A stretch of 64,000 bases of DNA from Bathynomus jamesi (GCA_023014485.1 JAJOZX010000486.1:842001-906000); one strand, 5' to 3'; shown: positions 1 through 11,484, numbered from the stretch's first letter. Notes: generated from the sequence alone by a model not told the origin. Program-made: numbers and translations.

Positions 1-32
1 ATCAGCTTGCAGATCACTTTGAAGCTGATGAA

Positions 33-617
33 GTGGCTGACTTCATGTTAATTTTTGGGGCTGCAACCCACAAACTTTTTGCCCTCAGCAGTCATCAGAT
101 TCATACGGCCTCTTGTTATAAATCTCCCTATGGAATACTTTTATTGGGTTTCCCTTCAGATTACTACCCTGAAAAAGAAAACGAACCAATAAGAGATCAG
201 ATCAGCTTCTGTATTACCAACCCGCTACCTACTAGTACAACTTCTAATGAAGATCTAAAAAAAATTGAACACCAGATTGCACAATTTAGCAAACTAGAAA
301 ACTTGGGTATTTCTGGGGATGAACCACTTTCAAACAAAGAAAAAGATCTGATTGCAAACTTTGAAAAGGAAGTTAAAATAGAAGATGAAAGATTGTCTGT
401 TAAGGTACCATGGAATGACCAAAAAGATAAAATTTCACCAAACTTTAACTATGCTATTAGCAGGTTAAAGTCCACTTGCAAAAAATTAAAAAAAGATAAC
501 TTAATGCAACCTTATTCAGACATCCTTGAACAACAATTCCAGGAAGGAATAATAGAAGAAGTACCTCTAACAGAACACTTAAGACAAGCAGGAAATTTTT
601 TACCTCATTTCCCGTAG
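33..617 (+). pseudogene. BEL/Pao Pol, protease-end and RT N-terminal segment
   Basis: This is the region just before the reverse transcriptase core of a BEL/Pao polyprotein. An early SPYGILLLGF stretch resembles the end of the protease region. It is followed by the usual lead-in to RT: a charged helix, then VPWNDQKDK, SPNFNYAISRL and GIIEEVPL. The frame stops at TAG (615-617) exactly where the protein should continue, and the homologous reading resumes one frame over (PVVRPGVQ, from about 611). A one-base shift near 600-612, beside T- and C-runs, therefore separates this piece from the main pol frame. The 5' part of the element (5' LTR, gag, protease) lies outside the window. Family assignment is from recognised motif order, not from a search. 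Confidence 0.75.
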
Positions 618-745
618 TTCGCCCTGGGGTACAAACAACTAAAGTTAGGATTGTAGTAGATCCCTCGGGTAAAAGCAAACCAGAAGAAATAACCGTAAAT
701 GATGCTACTGAGGACTGCCCTTCACTCCTACCTCACTTAGCAAAA

Positions 746-3481
746 TTGTGCATTAAATTAAGGCATGGTAAATATTTGATGATTGGGGACATTCAAAAAG
801 CATATTTACAACTTAAATATCAAACAGAATTTGACTGCAATGCCCACAAAATTCTGTGGGTAAAGAATACCCAATTGGCTCCAAATGACAACAACCTGAG
901 CTGCTATAAATATAGAAGAGTTACCTTTGGCAACAAAAGCAGTCCATTTTTACTACAACAATCTCTACAACACATATTTAATGAACAACAAAACCAAGTG
1001 GCAGACTACCTAGCTAACCGCTTTTACATGGACAATGCTTTAATTAATGCCAACAATCTCTCAGAACTCAAAGACCTATACAATTATAGTGTAAACACTT
1101 TAATTGAATATAATTTGAAGCTATATGAATGGGCCTCTAATCACTCAGAACTTCAAGGACTATTTGAAAAACATGACATAGCCTCTTCCGAAGATAAAGA
1201 AAATGTAAAACTATTAGGATATGGTTGGAACACAAGTGCTGATACACTCCATCTAAAAACGGTAAACTTGAACTCAGAAGCCAAAACTAAAAGAGAAATA
1301 CTAAGTTCTGTGCAATCATTGTTTGATCCAATTGGATTTGTTGCACCCTTAGTGTTTAAATTAAAACTCTTCATGCAGAAAGTAACAGCTACCAAAAAAA
1401 ATTGGGATGAATATCTAGAACTGGAAATGCTGCGTGAATGGAAAAAACTTTGTAAAGAAATAAACAAAGTGGAATTTCTGAATTTTCCTAGACAAGCTTT
1501 TGAAAATCCCAAACCTCTCATGGAAAATCTTCAACTCCACATCTTTTGTGATGCCAGCCAAGAAGGTTATGCAGTAAGTTGCTATCTAGTTGGAAATGGA
1601 AAATCCGAACTAATTTACGCTAAATCAAGAGTCAATCCCAAATCAAAAAATTGGACCATTTGTAACTTGGAATTAATGGCAATCTGCCTAGGAACCAAAG
1701 TCCTAGAATACCTTAAAGAAACCTACCTAGAAGAAAACTCAGAAAACCAAAAGTTCTTCAAAACAATAATTTGGACAGACTCACAAGTGGCTTTAAATTG
1801 GACTGCTCAAAAATCTCTAAAAATGAAATCAATCTTTGTAAAAAACAGAGTGAAAGACATTCAGGAAGCAACAAGAAACTTAAACCATCACCTGGAATTC
1901 AGACATGTAGCAGGAGAAGACAACCCAGCAGACCTACTCACCAGACCAATATCTTTCAAGAAATTTCAAAAACTTCTTCACTTTTACCAACATGGTCCCA
2001 CATTTTTGAGAAATGAGATGGAATGGCCCACCAACTTAATTTTTAACCCCCACCAAGAAACCTTACAGACAACAATAAATGTGTGTCAAACAACTTGTAA
2101 AGAAATAAATGAAAAAACTCCCTTGTTAAATATGGAAAGATTCTCTAACAGGAAAAAACTGGTCAGAATCACTGCCTATGTTCTACGGTTCATAGAAAAC
2201 TTAAAGTACTTCCGCACTCACAAATATAACCCGAAATGTAACCTGACAATGGAAGAACAAATTGCTGTCTTGGAGAAAAATCATACAGCTTACAAAACTA
2301 AGGCCACAAATTACTGGCTAAAATTAGTCCAGCAACAACATTTCTCAAAAGAAAAAGAAATAATCCACAAACTAAATAAAGGAGCAAAAGTTGAGGACCT
2401 AACAAAGCTGCAAAAGAATCTAAAACTCTTCATTGACAAAGAAGGGTTAGTCAGAACAATGGGGAGATATAAATATGCAACTAACCTTAACTATTCTGCT
2501 AGGTATCCTGTACTACTGCCCGAAAATTCTCATTTAACAACGTTAATTGTAACTGAATGTCATGCAAAAGCCAGTCATGCAACCTTAGCTACCACATGCA
2601 ATTTCCTCAGACAGGAATTCTGGATCCCCAAAATAAGGCAAGTAGTTAAAAAGGTTCTGAAACAATGTCTGTTTTGCCAAAAATACTTTGCCATGGCTTA
2701 TGAAGTGCCTACTACTGGACCCTTAGTAACGGAACGTTTAAGCTATGAAAAACCCTTTGAAAAAACTGCCCTTGACTATGTTGGTCCAATTTCTGTCCAG
2801 GATGAGAATAACCAATTCATGAAAGTCTACTTATTATTGTTCACTTGCTGCGCCACCAGATTCACTAGCCTTCACATCTGCACTGACCTTTCTGCTAAAA
2901 CCTTTTTAAGAGAACTCTACCATTTGTCCTTAAACTACTCCCTTCCAAAGGTTTTGATTTCAGACAATCAATCCACCTTCAAAAGATCTGAAGATTACCT
3001 TAAACATTGGTTCCAAAATGTTCTTGTGTCTCAGTACCTCTCTGATCATGGTATCCAGTGGAAATTTACAGCAGCCTATTCACCCAGAACCTTAGGAATA
3101 GCTGAAAGAATGGTGGGTTTAGTCAAAAGAGCCCTCTATACCTCCCTAAAAGGAAGAAAAATCCCGTTAACTGAACTAAAAACAATTGTTCTTGAAATAA
3201 TGAACACAATTAATTCAAGACCACTCACTTATGTTAATTCAAATGAAGATCCTTCCTCTGATCTACTAACTCCTTTCAAGTTGCTTTTTGGGTATGACAA
3301 TACCAAATTCAACTTTTTAACCACTAATGATACCCAAGAAGCAGTTAATGAAGACGATCAGGTGGATGCTGATTATATGACAACAACAGAGGACAAAGAA
3401 AGAAAGAAAATACTGGATTACTTTCATAAGGGAGCTAAACAATCTCAAGAAATCAAAAAAGATGGCGATACGAATATTTGA
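746..3481 (+). pseudogene. BEL/Pao Pol: reverse transcriptase, RNase H, integrase
   Basis: This is the main pol reading of a BEL/Pao LTR retrotransposon; homologous protein starts upstream near 611 without an ATG. The RT core has GDIQKAY (first catalytic Asp about residue 15) and YKYRRVTFGNKSSPF. The catalytic box reads YMDN (about 94-97) where the family normally has YVDD, so the last Asp is replaced by Asn. RNase H follows (FCDASQEGY, then WTDSQVALNW). The integrase has an HHCC-type zinc site (HAKASH, CLFCQKY). Its core acidic residues lie in ALDYVG, LISDNQ and GIAERMVG. The frame stops at 3481 before the integrase C-terminal domain, which continues in another frame. The 3' LTR starts at 4087. 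The element is probably non-functional because of the RT change and frame breaks. Confidence 0.85.
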
Positions 3482-3888
3482 GTAGTTTGAGGGAAAAAGA
3501 ATACCAACAACACAAACAACCAGTAAGTAAAGAACCTAAAGTAGGAGAACTATGTCTCTTAGATGAAAATTCTATGAATCCCAAATACTTCTGGAAGATT
3601 GCTGTAATTGAAACATTACACCCAGATGAAGATGGCATAATCAGGCACGTAACTGTAAAAACACCCAATGGTCATCTCTCCAGAAGACACATATATCGGT
3701 TATACCCACTGGAAATAACTGATAAGCCAAATATTGACCTGGAAGAACTGGAAAATTCTTCCACGGAATCAGGAACTGTAGATTCTCCTGACACTACTAC
3801 TGCCGCTACTCAACCCCGACCACAAAGACAAGCTGCAGTTAGATTTCGGGAAGAACTGCAAAGGAAAATACAGAGTGGATCTTTGTGA
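3478..3888 (+). pseudogene. BEL/Pao integrase C-terminal (DUF5641-like) domain
   Basis: This continues the integrase after a one-base frameshift near 3470. The homologous reading starts with YLSSLREKEY and runs through a VGELCLLDEN beta-strand, DEDGIIRHVTVKTPNG and IYRLYPLEI. That order is typical of the chromodomain-like C-terminal domain of BEL/Pao integrases. A low-complexity Ser/Thr/Pro tail ends at a TGA (3886-3888). No ATG is needed because the piece belongs to the Pol polyprotein. No env-like reading frame is visible between here and the LTR. Confidence 0.75.
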
Positions 3889-4078
3889 AGACCACAAATA
3901 GAAAATTGTAAATAATTGTAAATAGCTATAACTTAGGACCAACGTTCTACAGAAAAGACGCTTTCATCTTCATATTTCACCTAAAAGGAACTTTTCTGAA
4001 GAGCATGTCATTTTCATTCAAAAAATAAATAAAATAAAATTTCCCAAGAATACAATTCTGGGTAAATTTTTCCCCTTG

Positions 4079-4086
4079 GGGGGAAT
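4079..4086 (+). other. Polypurine tract of the BEL/Pao element
   Basis: GGGGGGAA lies directly before TGTTG, the usual start of an LTR. A purine run at this position primes plus-strand DNA synthesis in LTR retrotransposons and marks the left edge of the 3' LTR. Confidence 0.7.
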
Positions 4087-5060
4087 GTTGAAAAAAGTGG
4101 TTAGAAATAACCGCATATATTTCCAAAGAAAATATAAACAAAATAAATAAAAATAAAAACCCTCGTTTCTAACCAACTAGTGAAGTTGGGTTTCCCTAAT
4201 TAACAAAAAGAAGGAAAAAAAAAGTTTCTGGGACAAAGACAAACGGAGCTTTGGCCAGTCTTGAAAATTTTTGACCGCATGAAGCGGGCCCCTTTTTTCT
4301 CAAAAAAATTAAAATGCTCGTGGTTACCCAAACCGGGAAACTGAGTCAACCTTCAAATCTAACAACCTTTAATTAAATCGTATCCTTAATTAATAACCAC
4401 TGCAATTAATCAAAACCCATGTTTAACTAAATAGAGGCCTATCAGAACTAGGTGCAAGTAAGTTAAAGAAAATAACTAAGGTAAGAGAAAAACTAGGTAC
4501 CTAGACGAAACTCGAACCGGGCTACAACGGCCCTAACTCAATAATTAAATGGCTGTTATAGCCCCTATTAAAACCTAAAGGCAATATAGCCCTAACTTAA
4601 CTTAAATAAAACCTTCTAAACCTTAAACTTTTAAAACCAAAAACTTAAGGGCAATCCAGCCCTAGCCTAACTTAACCTGCAAAACCTAGGTCTGGGAAAT
4701 AGCCCCTACAAATAAATAACCTAGCAGTGTGTTAAACGATAACCTAAAACAACAACGAAATTTAAAAACCTGGAAACTAAATGAAACTTATGAATCAGTT
4801 AGAAACTGAAAGGGTAACGTTCAACTGGCAACTTCATTTTTGGTAAGTCTAAATTAATTTTGATGAATTTAGCTTCACCATAGTTAGTAATCTGGCTGCT
4901 GACCAAATTTAACCTGAAAACCACTGCAACCTACAGTGAAAAAGTCTGTAGCTGTGTTGACAGTGTCTAAATAGGCCATTATTATTTCTATAATTACCGA
5001 GTCTATTTAAAGTAAACTTAACCTTAATACTACAGCTAAATCAAAATGATCTCTCTCAAG
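4087..5060 (+). mobile_element. Candidate 3' LTR of the BEL/Pao element (right edge unresolved)
   Basis: The LTR begins TGTTGAAAAAAGTGG immediately after the polypurine tract. The region to about 5060 has no coding capacity and is rich in short AACCT/CCTAA-type repeats. The 5' LTR is outside the window, so the right end cannot be fixed by comparison; the stated end is an upper limit set by the LINE fragment that follows. Confidence 0.5.
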
Positions 5061-5076
5061 CTAAATAATAAATTTT

Positions 5077-5690
5077 TCAATAATCAGTGAAATGGGAGGA
5101 AAGCCAAAGGTGGTGGTGGTGAACATTGAAATCTCCTAAAATGGAGATTTCAGCAAAGGGAGAGCGGGAAAGAATGTATTCCACTTTGGAAGTGAGGTAG
5201 TCAAAGAATTTTGGATAGTCAGTTGAATTATGAGAAAGGTAAACAGCACAGATGTATTTACTTTGAGATTGGCATGTAAGCCGTAGCCAGAGGGTATAGA
5301 ATTCGGGAGATTCGAGTTCGGGAATACGAGGACAAGTTAGGCCAGTGCGTACATATATGCAACATCCACTTTTGGAATGAAACTGAGTATAGAGAAAGTA
5401 AGAGGGTACAGAAAAGGGGTTGCTGTCAGTCGTCCTGGACACCTGAGTTTCAGTGAGGAAAAGGAGATGAGGTTTAGAGGAGGAGAGGTGGTGTTCAACA
5501 GATTGAAAATTTGAGAAAAGGCCACGAATGTTGCAGAAGTTTATGAAAAGTGAATCAGACAGAGGTCAAAAACATCTCGAATGGGCAGTAGCAGATCCAG
5601 CCCCGCTGCCCGGGTCTGCGTTCCCGGTATCAGCAGGGGTGGGGAGCCAGAAGTGGGAACATTTATGGTCCCCTCCCCAAGGGACTCCGA
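5077..5690 (-). pseudogene. LINE (Jockey-type) endonuclease fragment
   Basis: This encodes part of an APE-type endonuclease from a non-LTR retrotransposon. In - strand order there is a FSQIFNL segment, a TDSNPFSVPSYF block, a SGCCIYVRTG strand, and SILGDFNVHHHHWL-like sequence containing the catalytic GDFN motif of LINE endonucleases. The reading moves between two frames (5337-5525 and 5077-5442), so at least one frameshift is present. RT and ORF1 sequences are missing nearby. It is a truncated, dead LINE fragment next to the Pao LTR. Clade is uncertain. Confidence 0.7.
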
Positions 5691-6092
5691 GAGGCTCTTA
5701 AAGTTGATACCATGATCAGGTTTTCTATAATGAAATAGTTTTCCTTAGAAAGTACTTTTGTAATAATAATTATCCAAGTTGTATTTTCGATGAATTATCA
5801 CTGGTCAACACTCATTTTATTGCCAATCATATTAGAGTGATTTTGGGGTAACTTTGTGGTGCTGATTCCGAATATGACATCGGTTTTGCTAGATTGGCTC
5901 TAATTTATGAGATAATTGGTACCCCATTGAAACACGTAAAAATGCAAAAAATTTAATGTTCAGGCGGAGCCTACTTACAAATCGCATTGAAATTGTCTCA
6001 AATCATACAAAAGTAAACACATGAAATACATAATGGCATTTTATTCGTTATAATAACAGATAAACACAGTAAGCTGATTCGCATAATTACAA

Positions 6093-6825
6093 TTAATGTA
6101 TAGTAAATCTCTGTTTGTACGATTCTCTTTTATGTGAGTTATCAGGACAATCACGTTGGAGGTTCCAGCAATAGTCTGCCATCATGTGTCTGTCCCATCT
6201 GCCTTGATACCTTTCCTCCATCACCTTGATATCTTGATGAAACCTCTCCCCTTGTTCCTCGCTAAAATCACCAAGATTATCCGGAAATCTGTGTAAGTGG
6301 CTATGGAGAAAGTATACCTTTATGCTCATATTAGTACCCAACTTTTCAAAGTTTGTGAGCATGTTTTGCACCAGTTCTTCATAATTGTCTGCTTTGTGGT
6401 TACCCAAGAAGTTCTTGACAACTGAGACATAACTGCACCAGGCAGAAGCTTCAACACCATTCATAAATTTTGTGAAATTAGAATCCTTGATAAGTGTACG
6501 GATTTGAGGGCCATCAAAGATTCTAGCTTTTAGTTTTTCCATACTTAGTCCAGGGAACGATCTACAAATGTATTTGAAGCAGACTTTGACAGACTGAGGT
6601 CCCGTATCAGATCATTGAGTTCGTCTTGGGAGAACTGCTGAGGTGTTGAAATGCTTCCTTCATAGTCACTTCCACTACTACCACCTAAGTCCTGAATTTC
6701 TTCAAATTCTGACAACGGAAGGTCGGGCAGTGTGGTAAACACTGGTATGGGAACGTCTTCGCTGTGTGACACAGGTCGCCTTGCTGATTCCAAATTGGGA
6801 TAATCCCACTTGAGTTTCTTGTATC
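6093..6825 (-). pseudogene. Internally deleted member of a widespread unnamed invertebrate family (possibly transposase-derived)
   Basis: Two frames form one remnant. Near 6545-6825 the - strand reads RYKKLKWDYPNLESARRP, an acidic linker and ELNDLIRDLSLSKS, matching the N-terminus of a multicopy invertebrate protein family. At 6093-6542 it resumes with the family C-terminus: GPQIRTLIKDSNF, VVKNFLGNHKADNYEELV, HSHLHRFPDNLG, EEQGERFHQDIKVMEERYQG and ADYCWNLQRD. The several hundred residues expected between them are absent, so the copy carries an internal deletion plus a frame break. The family function is unknown to me. Its copy number and the conserved Glu in the GERFHQD block make a transposase origin possible. 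Confidence 0.55.
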
Positions 6826-8540
6826 GATTTTAACCTTTCACATTAACCACACTGTCAACTGACTACTGGTTGGGTGGCCGATGACTTATATACGGATGGG
6901 GAATATTCTAGAATGATCGCGGAGTAAACACTAAGAATATTCGCGTGTCTCACCATCTAGAATGTTCCGGTAGTTTCCCATATGCACGCGTTATGGTTAC
7001 GTTTCCTATTAATTGAGGGTATTCATTATCTCAAGAACTAGAGCCAAATCGGAAAAACTACTTTCATTTTGGAATTCAGCAACCCCAAAATACCCTAAAT
7101 TCGTACGAATTTCTTTGGCAACGAAACAAAAAAAATTTTTGTTGAGCTGTGTTATTAAAGAAATTTTTGGACAAACAATTTATTCCTGCACAAAAACCAG
7201 TAACAGTGTCTAACTCAAATAATGTACTTGAGTTTTCCATATTTGCGATAGCTGCTAAGTATCATACATTGGTAGCACACAGCTCCAATTCACCCTCCGT
7301 GTGGGTCAACATAGCGGGTATCAACAAGAACTGGTCTGCTCCTGTCCAGTCCTTCTCATTCAGCTCTTAGACTGCATTCAGAAACAACTAAGAAGCAATA
7401 ATTTTAAGATAAACCAAACCCATAAAATTTTGAACTTGCGAGTGATGGAGTCTCTCTGTATTAATAAAATGAAACCCTCGTTAATAATTATGGTAATGCT
7501 ATTAAGGTGGGAATGTTTCAGTTTAAGTAAGTTTTACTTATTTTGATTTTTATGGGAGCTTTGAAATTAAGTTTTATTCTTTTTAGTTTTTATGGAAGGT
7601 TTTAAGTTGTGTTGTATATTAATATCAAATATTTTTTGTAATTTTATACACATGTTGCGGATGGGACTGTGGTGGTGACTCGGTATGTTACTTCGCTGCC
7701 CCTACAGCCGAAGTATATACCGCTTACTAACAAGTTCTTGATGGCCGTGTGATTTGACTGCAGATGCTAAGCTCATGCCCTCGTATTAAGCGTCCATGTT
7801 TCCTCGACGAGTTGAGAGAAAGAATCGCTTGGCGTTCGTGAAAAGGATAAAAATGAGGCGTTATCTTAATCACCATTTTGTTTCACCGGATAATGCACTT
7901 CATACAAAAATGGATTAACAGGGCAGAATTATAATGAAATTTGAATTGGTCCACTACACTTGTTTTAGAGGAGTTTTTACGAAAAAGCTTTCTTTTAGAG
8001 CATTCAGTGTCCGACTACCTTTGGGCATGCCCGGCACTCCCTTACCTGGGTGTCAACTCCACTAGTGCAACGTTTACAAGAGATTATTAAAGTTGTAAAA
8101 TTTTAGTCCAATAACGATGTTGGCAAATAAATTATAAATTTTGGTTGCATGATTAACTCTTATGTGACTGATCTTAGTTGAAGGAAACATTCAAAATTTA
8201 GGCGTCGTTCTTTTATCTTTATAGATTTGGCAACATTGGAGAGAGTCGTTAGGCCTTATCAAAAAAAAATTTGCCCAGATATCTATTGTAGGCATCAAGA
8301 CAAATTTATAAAATATTAAATATTAACAAAATCAATACCTTAATTTATAAACATCGAATAATATCTTTAAATTTTAACAAAATATATTTCTTGTGAAAAA
8401 CCATTTCTATACATAGTGTTAGACATATTTAGATTAATTATTTAAATGTATTTACGATTATTTTTGTAGCTATTGAAGATGAAGATTGCACTTCCGAAAC
8501 GTCTAGTCGTTAAATAAATACTGAAAATGTTAGTTTCTGC
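6826..8540. other. No gene recognised
   Basis: AT-rich noncoding sequence. Short open frames (7013-7546) have no recognisable domains. A more GC-balanced block at about 7650-8080 does not resemble any family I know. The stretch 8465-8525 (CCGAAACGTCTAGTCG then TAAATAAAT) looks like the 3' end of a retroelement but could not be assigned. Confidence 0.4.
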
Positions 8541-8555
8541 AATTGTATTGCTGTT

Positions 8556-8560
<5 letters not shown>

Positions 8561-8592
<32 letters not shown>
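8561..8592. repeat. (TA)n microsatellite
   Basis: Uninterrupted TA dinucleotide run directly abutting the hairpin that starts at 8593. Confidence 0.95.
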
Positions 8593-8595
<3 letters not shown>

Positions 8596-8757
8596 TGCAA
8601 ACCCACAAGGAAAAAGAAAAACGATTCCAAGGCTTTTCGTGTATTTAGAGCTACACCTCGTCAGGGAATCCCTGACGTCATTCCCTGACGAGGTGTAGCT
8701 GTGTGAATACACGAAAGAACTTGGAATCGTTTTTCTTTTCCTTGTGGGTTTGCAGCA
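8593..8757. repeat. 165 bp near-perfect inverted repeat (hairpin)
   Basis: The left arm starts TGCTGCAAACCCACAAGG and the right arm ends CCTTGTGGGTTTGCAGCA. The arms pair for about 80 bp each, meeting at a TCCCTGAC-GTCA-type centre. A diverged half copy follows at about 8813-8918, beginning ATGCAAACCCAGAAATAAAA, so this is a dispersed fold-back repeat. It has no coding capacity. Confidence 0.8.
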
Positions 8758-8913
8758 TTCATTCATTTCACGTGTTTAATTGTAAAATTCATCCCATATA
8801 TATATATATAAAATGCAAACCCAGAAATAAAAATGATTCCAAGGCCTTTCGTGTATTTAGAAGTACACCTCGTCATTCCGTCATTCATTCATTTCACGTG
8901 TTTAATTGTGAAA

Positions 8914-8955
<42 letters not shown>
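8758..8955. repeat. Degenerate half-copy of the hairpin plus (TA)n tracts
   Basis: The segment CATTTCACGTGTTTAATTG occurs twice (about 8763 and 8893). Between them lies a half copy of the preceding hairpin, including TTCGTGTATTTAGAAGTAC. TA runs at 8798-8812 and 8918-8955 flank it, the last followed by (TG)n. Confidence 0.7.
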
Positions 8956-8968
<13 letters not shown>

Positions 8969-9485
8969 TTTACCAGAATTAGGTAAATCCCAGCAACAAT
9001 AAGCTATGCCCGAAAGTGACTGATCCGTTCGTGACTTACGTTGTAGGAATAAACACTATAAAGCTCATGCATGGCTAATGGTCTTGTTATTGTAATATAC
9101 GCAAACTGACAGGAAGAAAAGAATCTAAAAATATTTAACTCTCTTCATACTAACATAATAGTTTACAACTTAATATTTTACATTTAGTATCTACTTATAA
9201 AAGACTAGTATCTATTTATAAAAGATAAGTATATTAAGTATTTAACTCAAACGTAAAATAAGCGTGTAATTTTTCTAATGCATATTCAGCAAGCTGAAGA
9301 TAGTTTGTTTTCTTTAATTTAAGAACTAAACAAATTTTTTTTAATTTATTTTTATTTATTTACAAACATATACAGTTTTCATAGATGAGTATAATTTCAT
9401 TATTAAATACAGATGCTGTATGCAGTTGTAAACTGCCTTAGCAAGCGTGCACGAGGCTTTACACGCCGAAATCTACTGATTAGAT
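8956..9485. other. No gene recognised
   Basis: AT-rich spacer. A short direct duplication of a TATCTAYTTATAAAAGA-type unit is visible near 9187-9230. Nothing coding or regulatory is supportable. Confidence 0.4.
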
Positions 9486-9488
9486 ACT

Positions 9489-9960
9489 GTGTATACCTTC
9501 GACCCAAACCGAATTGTGGGCCTACGGCGTATTTTATTTTGAACATCAATAGCCCTTTAACTGGATATCGTTCCCATTCCTCTCACCTTGGGCCTCAGTA
9601 ATTGGGGTGCCTGTGGCCCTCCAATTACTGACGAACCAATTATTCGGTCAATAAAACTACAGAAAAGAACGCAGCCATGAAAATCTAAAACTTCACAAAT
9701 CTTGATACGATGAACTCGGATGTGAAGCTCAAGATTTTCATGACTGCGTTCTTTTCTATAGTTTTATTGACCAAATAATTGAACCGACAGTAATTGGGGG
9801 GTCGCAGGCCCCTAATTACTGGGGGTTCAATTATTTGGTCAATAAAACTATAGTCATGAAAATCTTAAGCTTCACAAATATTGACACAATGTGAAGCTCA
9901 AGATTTTCATTGCTGCGTTCTTTTCTATAGTTTTATCGCAGTGCTGGGGGCCCTCGGGCC
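9489..9960. repeat. Dispersed noncoding repeat family A, copy 1, with internal hairpins
   Basis: Shares GAATTGTGGGCCTACGGCG and the following several hundred bases with copy 2 at about 11765. Inside are inverted arms TTCGGTCAATAAAACTACAG and its complement ending near 9780, which form a hairpin around CTTCACAAATCTTGATAC. Part of the arm recurs at 9830-9930. This looks like a nonautonomous fold-back element of unknown class. Confidence 0.65.
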
Positions 9961-10140
9961 CAGTAATAGTGGTGGTGGTGGTGGTGGTGGGTGGGGGGTG
10001 GGGGGGGGGGCTGGTCACACATATATTTTCGTTCATTACTCATCACCCCATCCACCATACGAAGTTTGGTCGAAATCGGCTCAGACAAGTAAAAGTTTTT
10101 TCTGCGGACAGACAGGCAAACACATTTTTGCTAAATTATA
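9961..10140. repeat. (GGT)n / G-rich low-complexity tract and flank
   Basis: A GTGGTGGTGG run grades into GGGGTGGGGGGGGGG near 9968-10010. A following block, CGAAGTTTGGTCGAAATCGG, resembles a common dispersed repeat end but is not assigned. Confidence 0.7.
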
Positions 10141-10149
10141 ATAATAATG

Positions 10150-10250
10150 ATGCCCGATTAGGTTAATTAAATGGCCGGTTAGGTCAACTGAATGCCCGAT
10201 TAGATTAATTGAATGCCCGGGTACGTTAATTGAATGCCCAGTTAGGTTAA
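10150..10250. repeat. TTAGG-like satellite, about 21-24 bp unit
   Basis: Degenerate tandem units alternate GGTTAGGTCAACTGAATGCCC and GATTAGGTTAATTGAATGCC. The GTTAGGTT core resembles the arthropod TTAGG telomere motif, but the long unit and the AATGCCC spacer make this an interstitial satellite rather than telomere. Confidence 0.75.
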
Positions 10251-10349
10251 TTGTACACCCTTGACGATTGGTTAGGTTAAGCCATGATATTTTCGTTAAA
10301 GCCAACGAAAATATCACGACTTAACCTAACCAATCGTCAAGGGCGTACA
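10251..10349. repeat. Hairpin H1 (TTAGG-associated)
   Basis: The arms TGTACACCCTTGACGATTGG and its near-perfect complement CCAATCGTCAAGGGCGTACA enclose GGTTAGGTTAAG and GATATTTTCGTT with a loop of about 6 bp. Similar hairpins occur at 10636, 16709, 16816 and 47614. Confidence 0.85.
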
Positions 10350-10435
10350 GATGACCTAACCTGGCATTCAATGAACCTAACCGGGTATTCAATAATAGCG
10401 GAGCGACCCGGCGTTGCCGGGGTGGATGTTGAACG

Positions 10436-10473
<38 letters not shown>
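10436..10473. repeat. (TA)n microsatellite
   Basis: TA run between two blocks of the TTAGG-like satellite. Confidence 0.95.
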
Positions 10474-10476
<3 letters not shown>

Positions 10477-10635
10477 CGGTTAGGTAAACTGAATGCCCGG
10501 TTAGGTTAATTGAATGCCCAGTTAGGTCAACTGAATGCCCGATTAGGTTAATTAAATGGCTGGTAGGTCAACTGAATGCCCGATTAGATTAATTGAACGC
10601 CCGGGTACGTTAATTGAATGCCCGGTTAGGTTAAT
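10474..10635. repeat. TTAGG-like satellite, second block
   Basis: Six to seven units of GCCCGGTTAGGTYAAYTGAAT, the same unit as at 10150, leading straight into a second hairpin. Confidence 0.75.
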
Positions 10636-10733
10636 TGTACACCCTTGACGATTGGTTAGGTTAAGTCATGATATTTTCGTTAAAGCCAACGAAAATATCA
10701 CGACTTAACCTAACCAATCGTCAAGGGCATACA
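10636..10733. repeat. Hairpin H2 (TTAGG-associated)
   Basis: Nearly identical to H1 (starts TGTACACCCTTGACG). The block of satellite plus hairpin appears to have been duplicated as a unit. Confidence 0.85.
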
Positions 10734-10789
10734 GATGACCTAACCTGGCATTCAATGAACCTAACCAGGTATTCAATAATTTTACCATA

Positions 10790-11480
10790 GGTTTCGTAAT
10801 GATCTTGATGACGTCATTTAATGTTTTAAAATTAATTATTTAATTGCTATTTTCTTACTTACAGCGACAGGCATAATGATATTAGGATACCTAATAGAAA
10901 TTTTGTAATATTTTAAAGTGGGGAAAATAAATAATTTTCTAAAAATGATCTTCAACTATAAAAGCGCATCTAATCAGATAACTTAATTAACGTATTTCTA
11001 TGACAACTAAAAAAATAGAATAATAAATCAATATCCTATCAAATTGTTTGTGTATACGTGAAATTATTTGTACAAAAGCCACAGTAATAAAACGCACAAA
11101 GGTCACGGTAAATAATTTCGAGTGTGGCTCGTTTAACTTTAAACTCGTGTTTATTTAAATTGCCCGTTTTAATTATGTAAATTTTTGTATTGAATCGATA
11201 AAGAAATCTTTTGTGAATCGAAAAATGTTAAAATTATAACAAATATCAAAATATTTTGTATAAAAATCATTAAATTTTAAAAATATCAAAATATTTTGTA
11301 TAAAAATCATTGAATTTTAAAAATGCATGTTTGTTTTTAGTTTTTTGCAAAAAGTTCATTATGAATTTTAAAAATATATACTTTTTTTAAATTGAATCGA
11401 TAAATAAATCTTTTGTGAATCGAATGATATTAAATGTTTAGTAAATATTGACTTATTTTGTGCTAAAATTATGATTAAAA
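10790..11480. other. AT-rich spacer, no gene
   Basis: Contains a direct tandem duplication of about 40 bp with ATATCAAAATATTTTGTATA near 11245 and 11282, and a second pair with TTGAATCGATAAAKAAATC near 11190 and 11393. No coding signal. Confidence 0.5.
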
Positions 11481-11484
11481 TAAA

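Noticed and set aside
7013..7546. Three overlapping small frames
   Set aside because: AT-rich sequence, chance frames, no recognisable domain.
8442..9002. Open frames with YIYIYI runs on both strands
   Set aside because: They are translations of (TA)n microsatellites; no gene. The same applies to frames at 33888-34091, 34178-34372, 40790-40984 and 41075-41485.
9881..10166. Gly/Val-rich small proteins
   Set aside because: Translations of the (GGT)n tract in two frames; no start context or homology.
10150..10790. Telomere
   Set aside because: TTAGG-like motifs are embedded in a longer degenerate unit with hairpins and lie internally; no uninterrupted TTAGG array is present.
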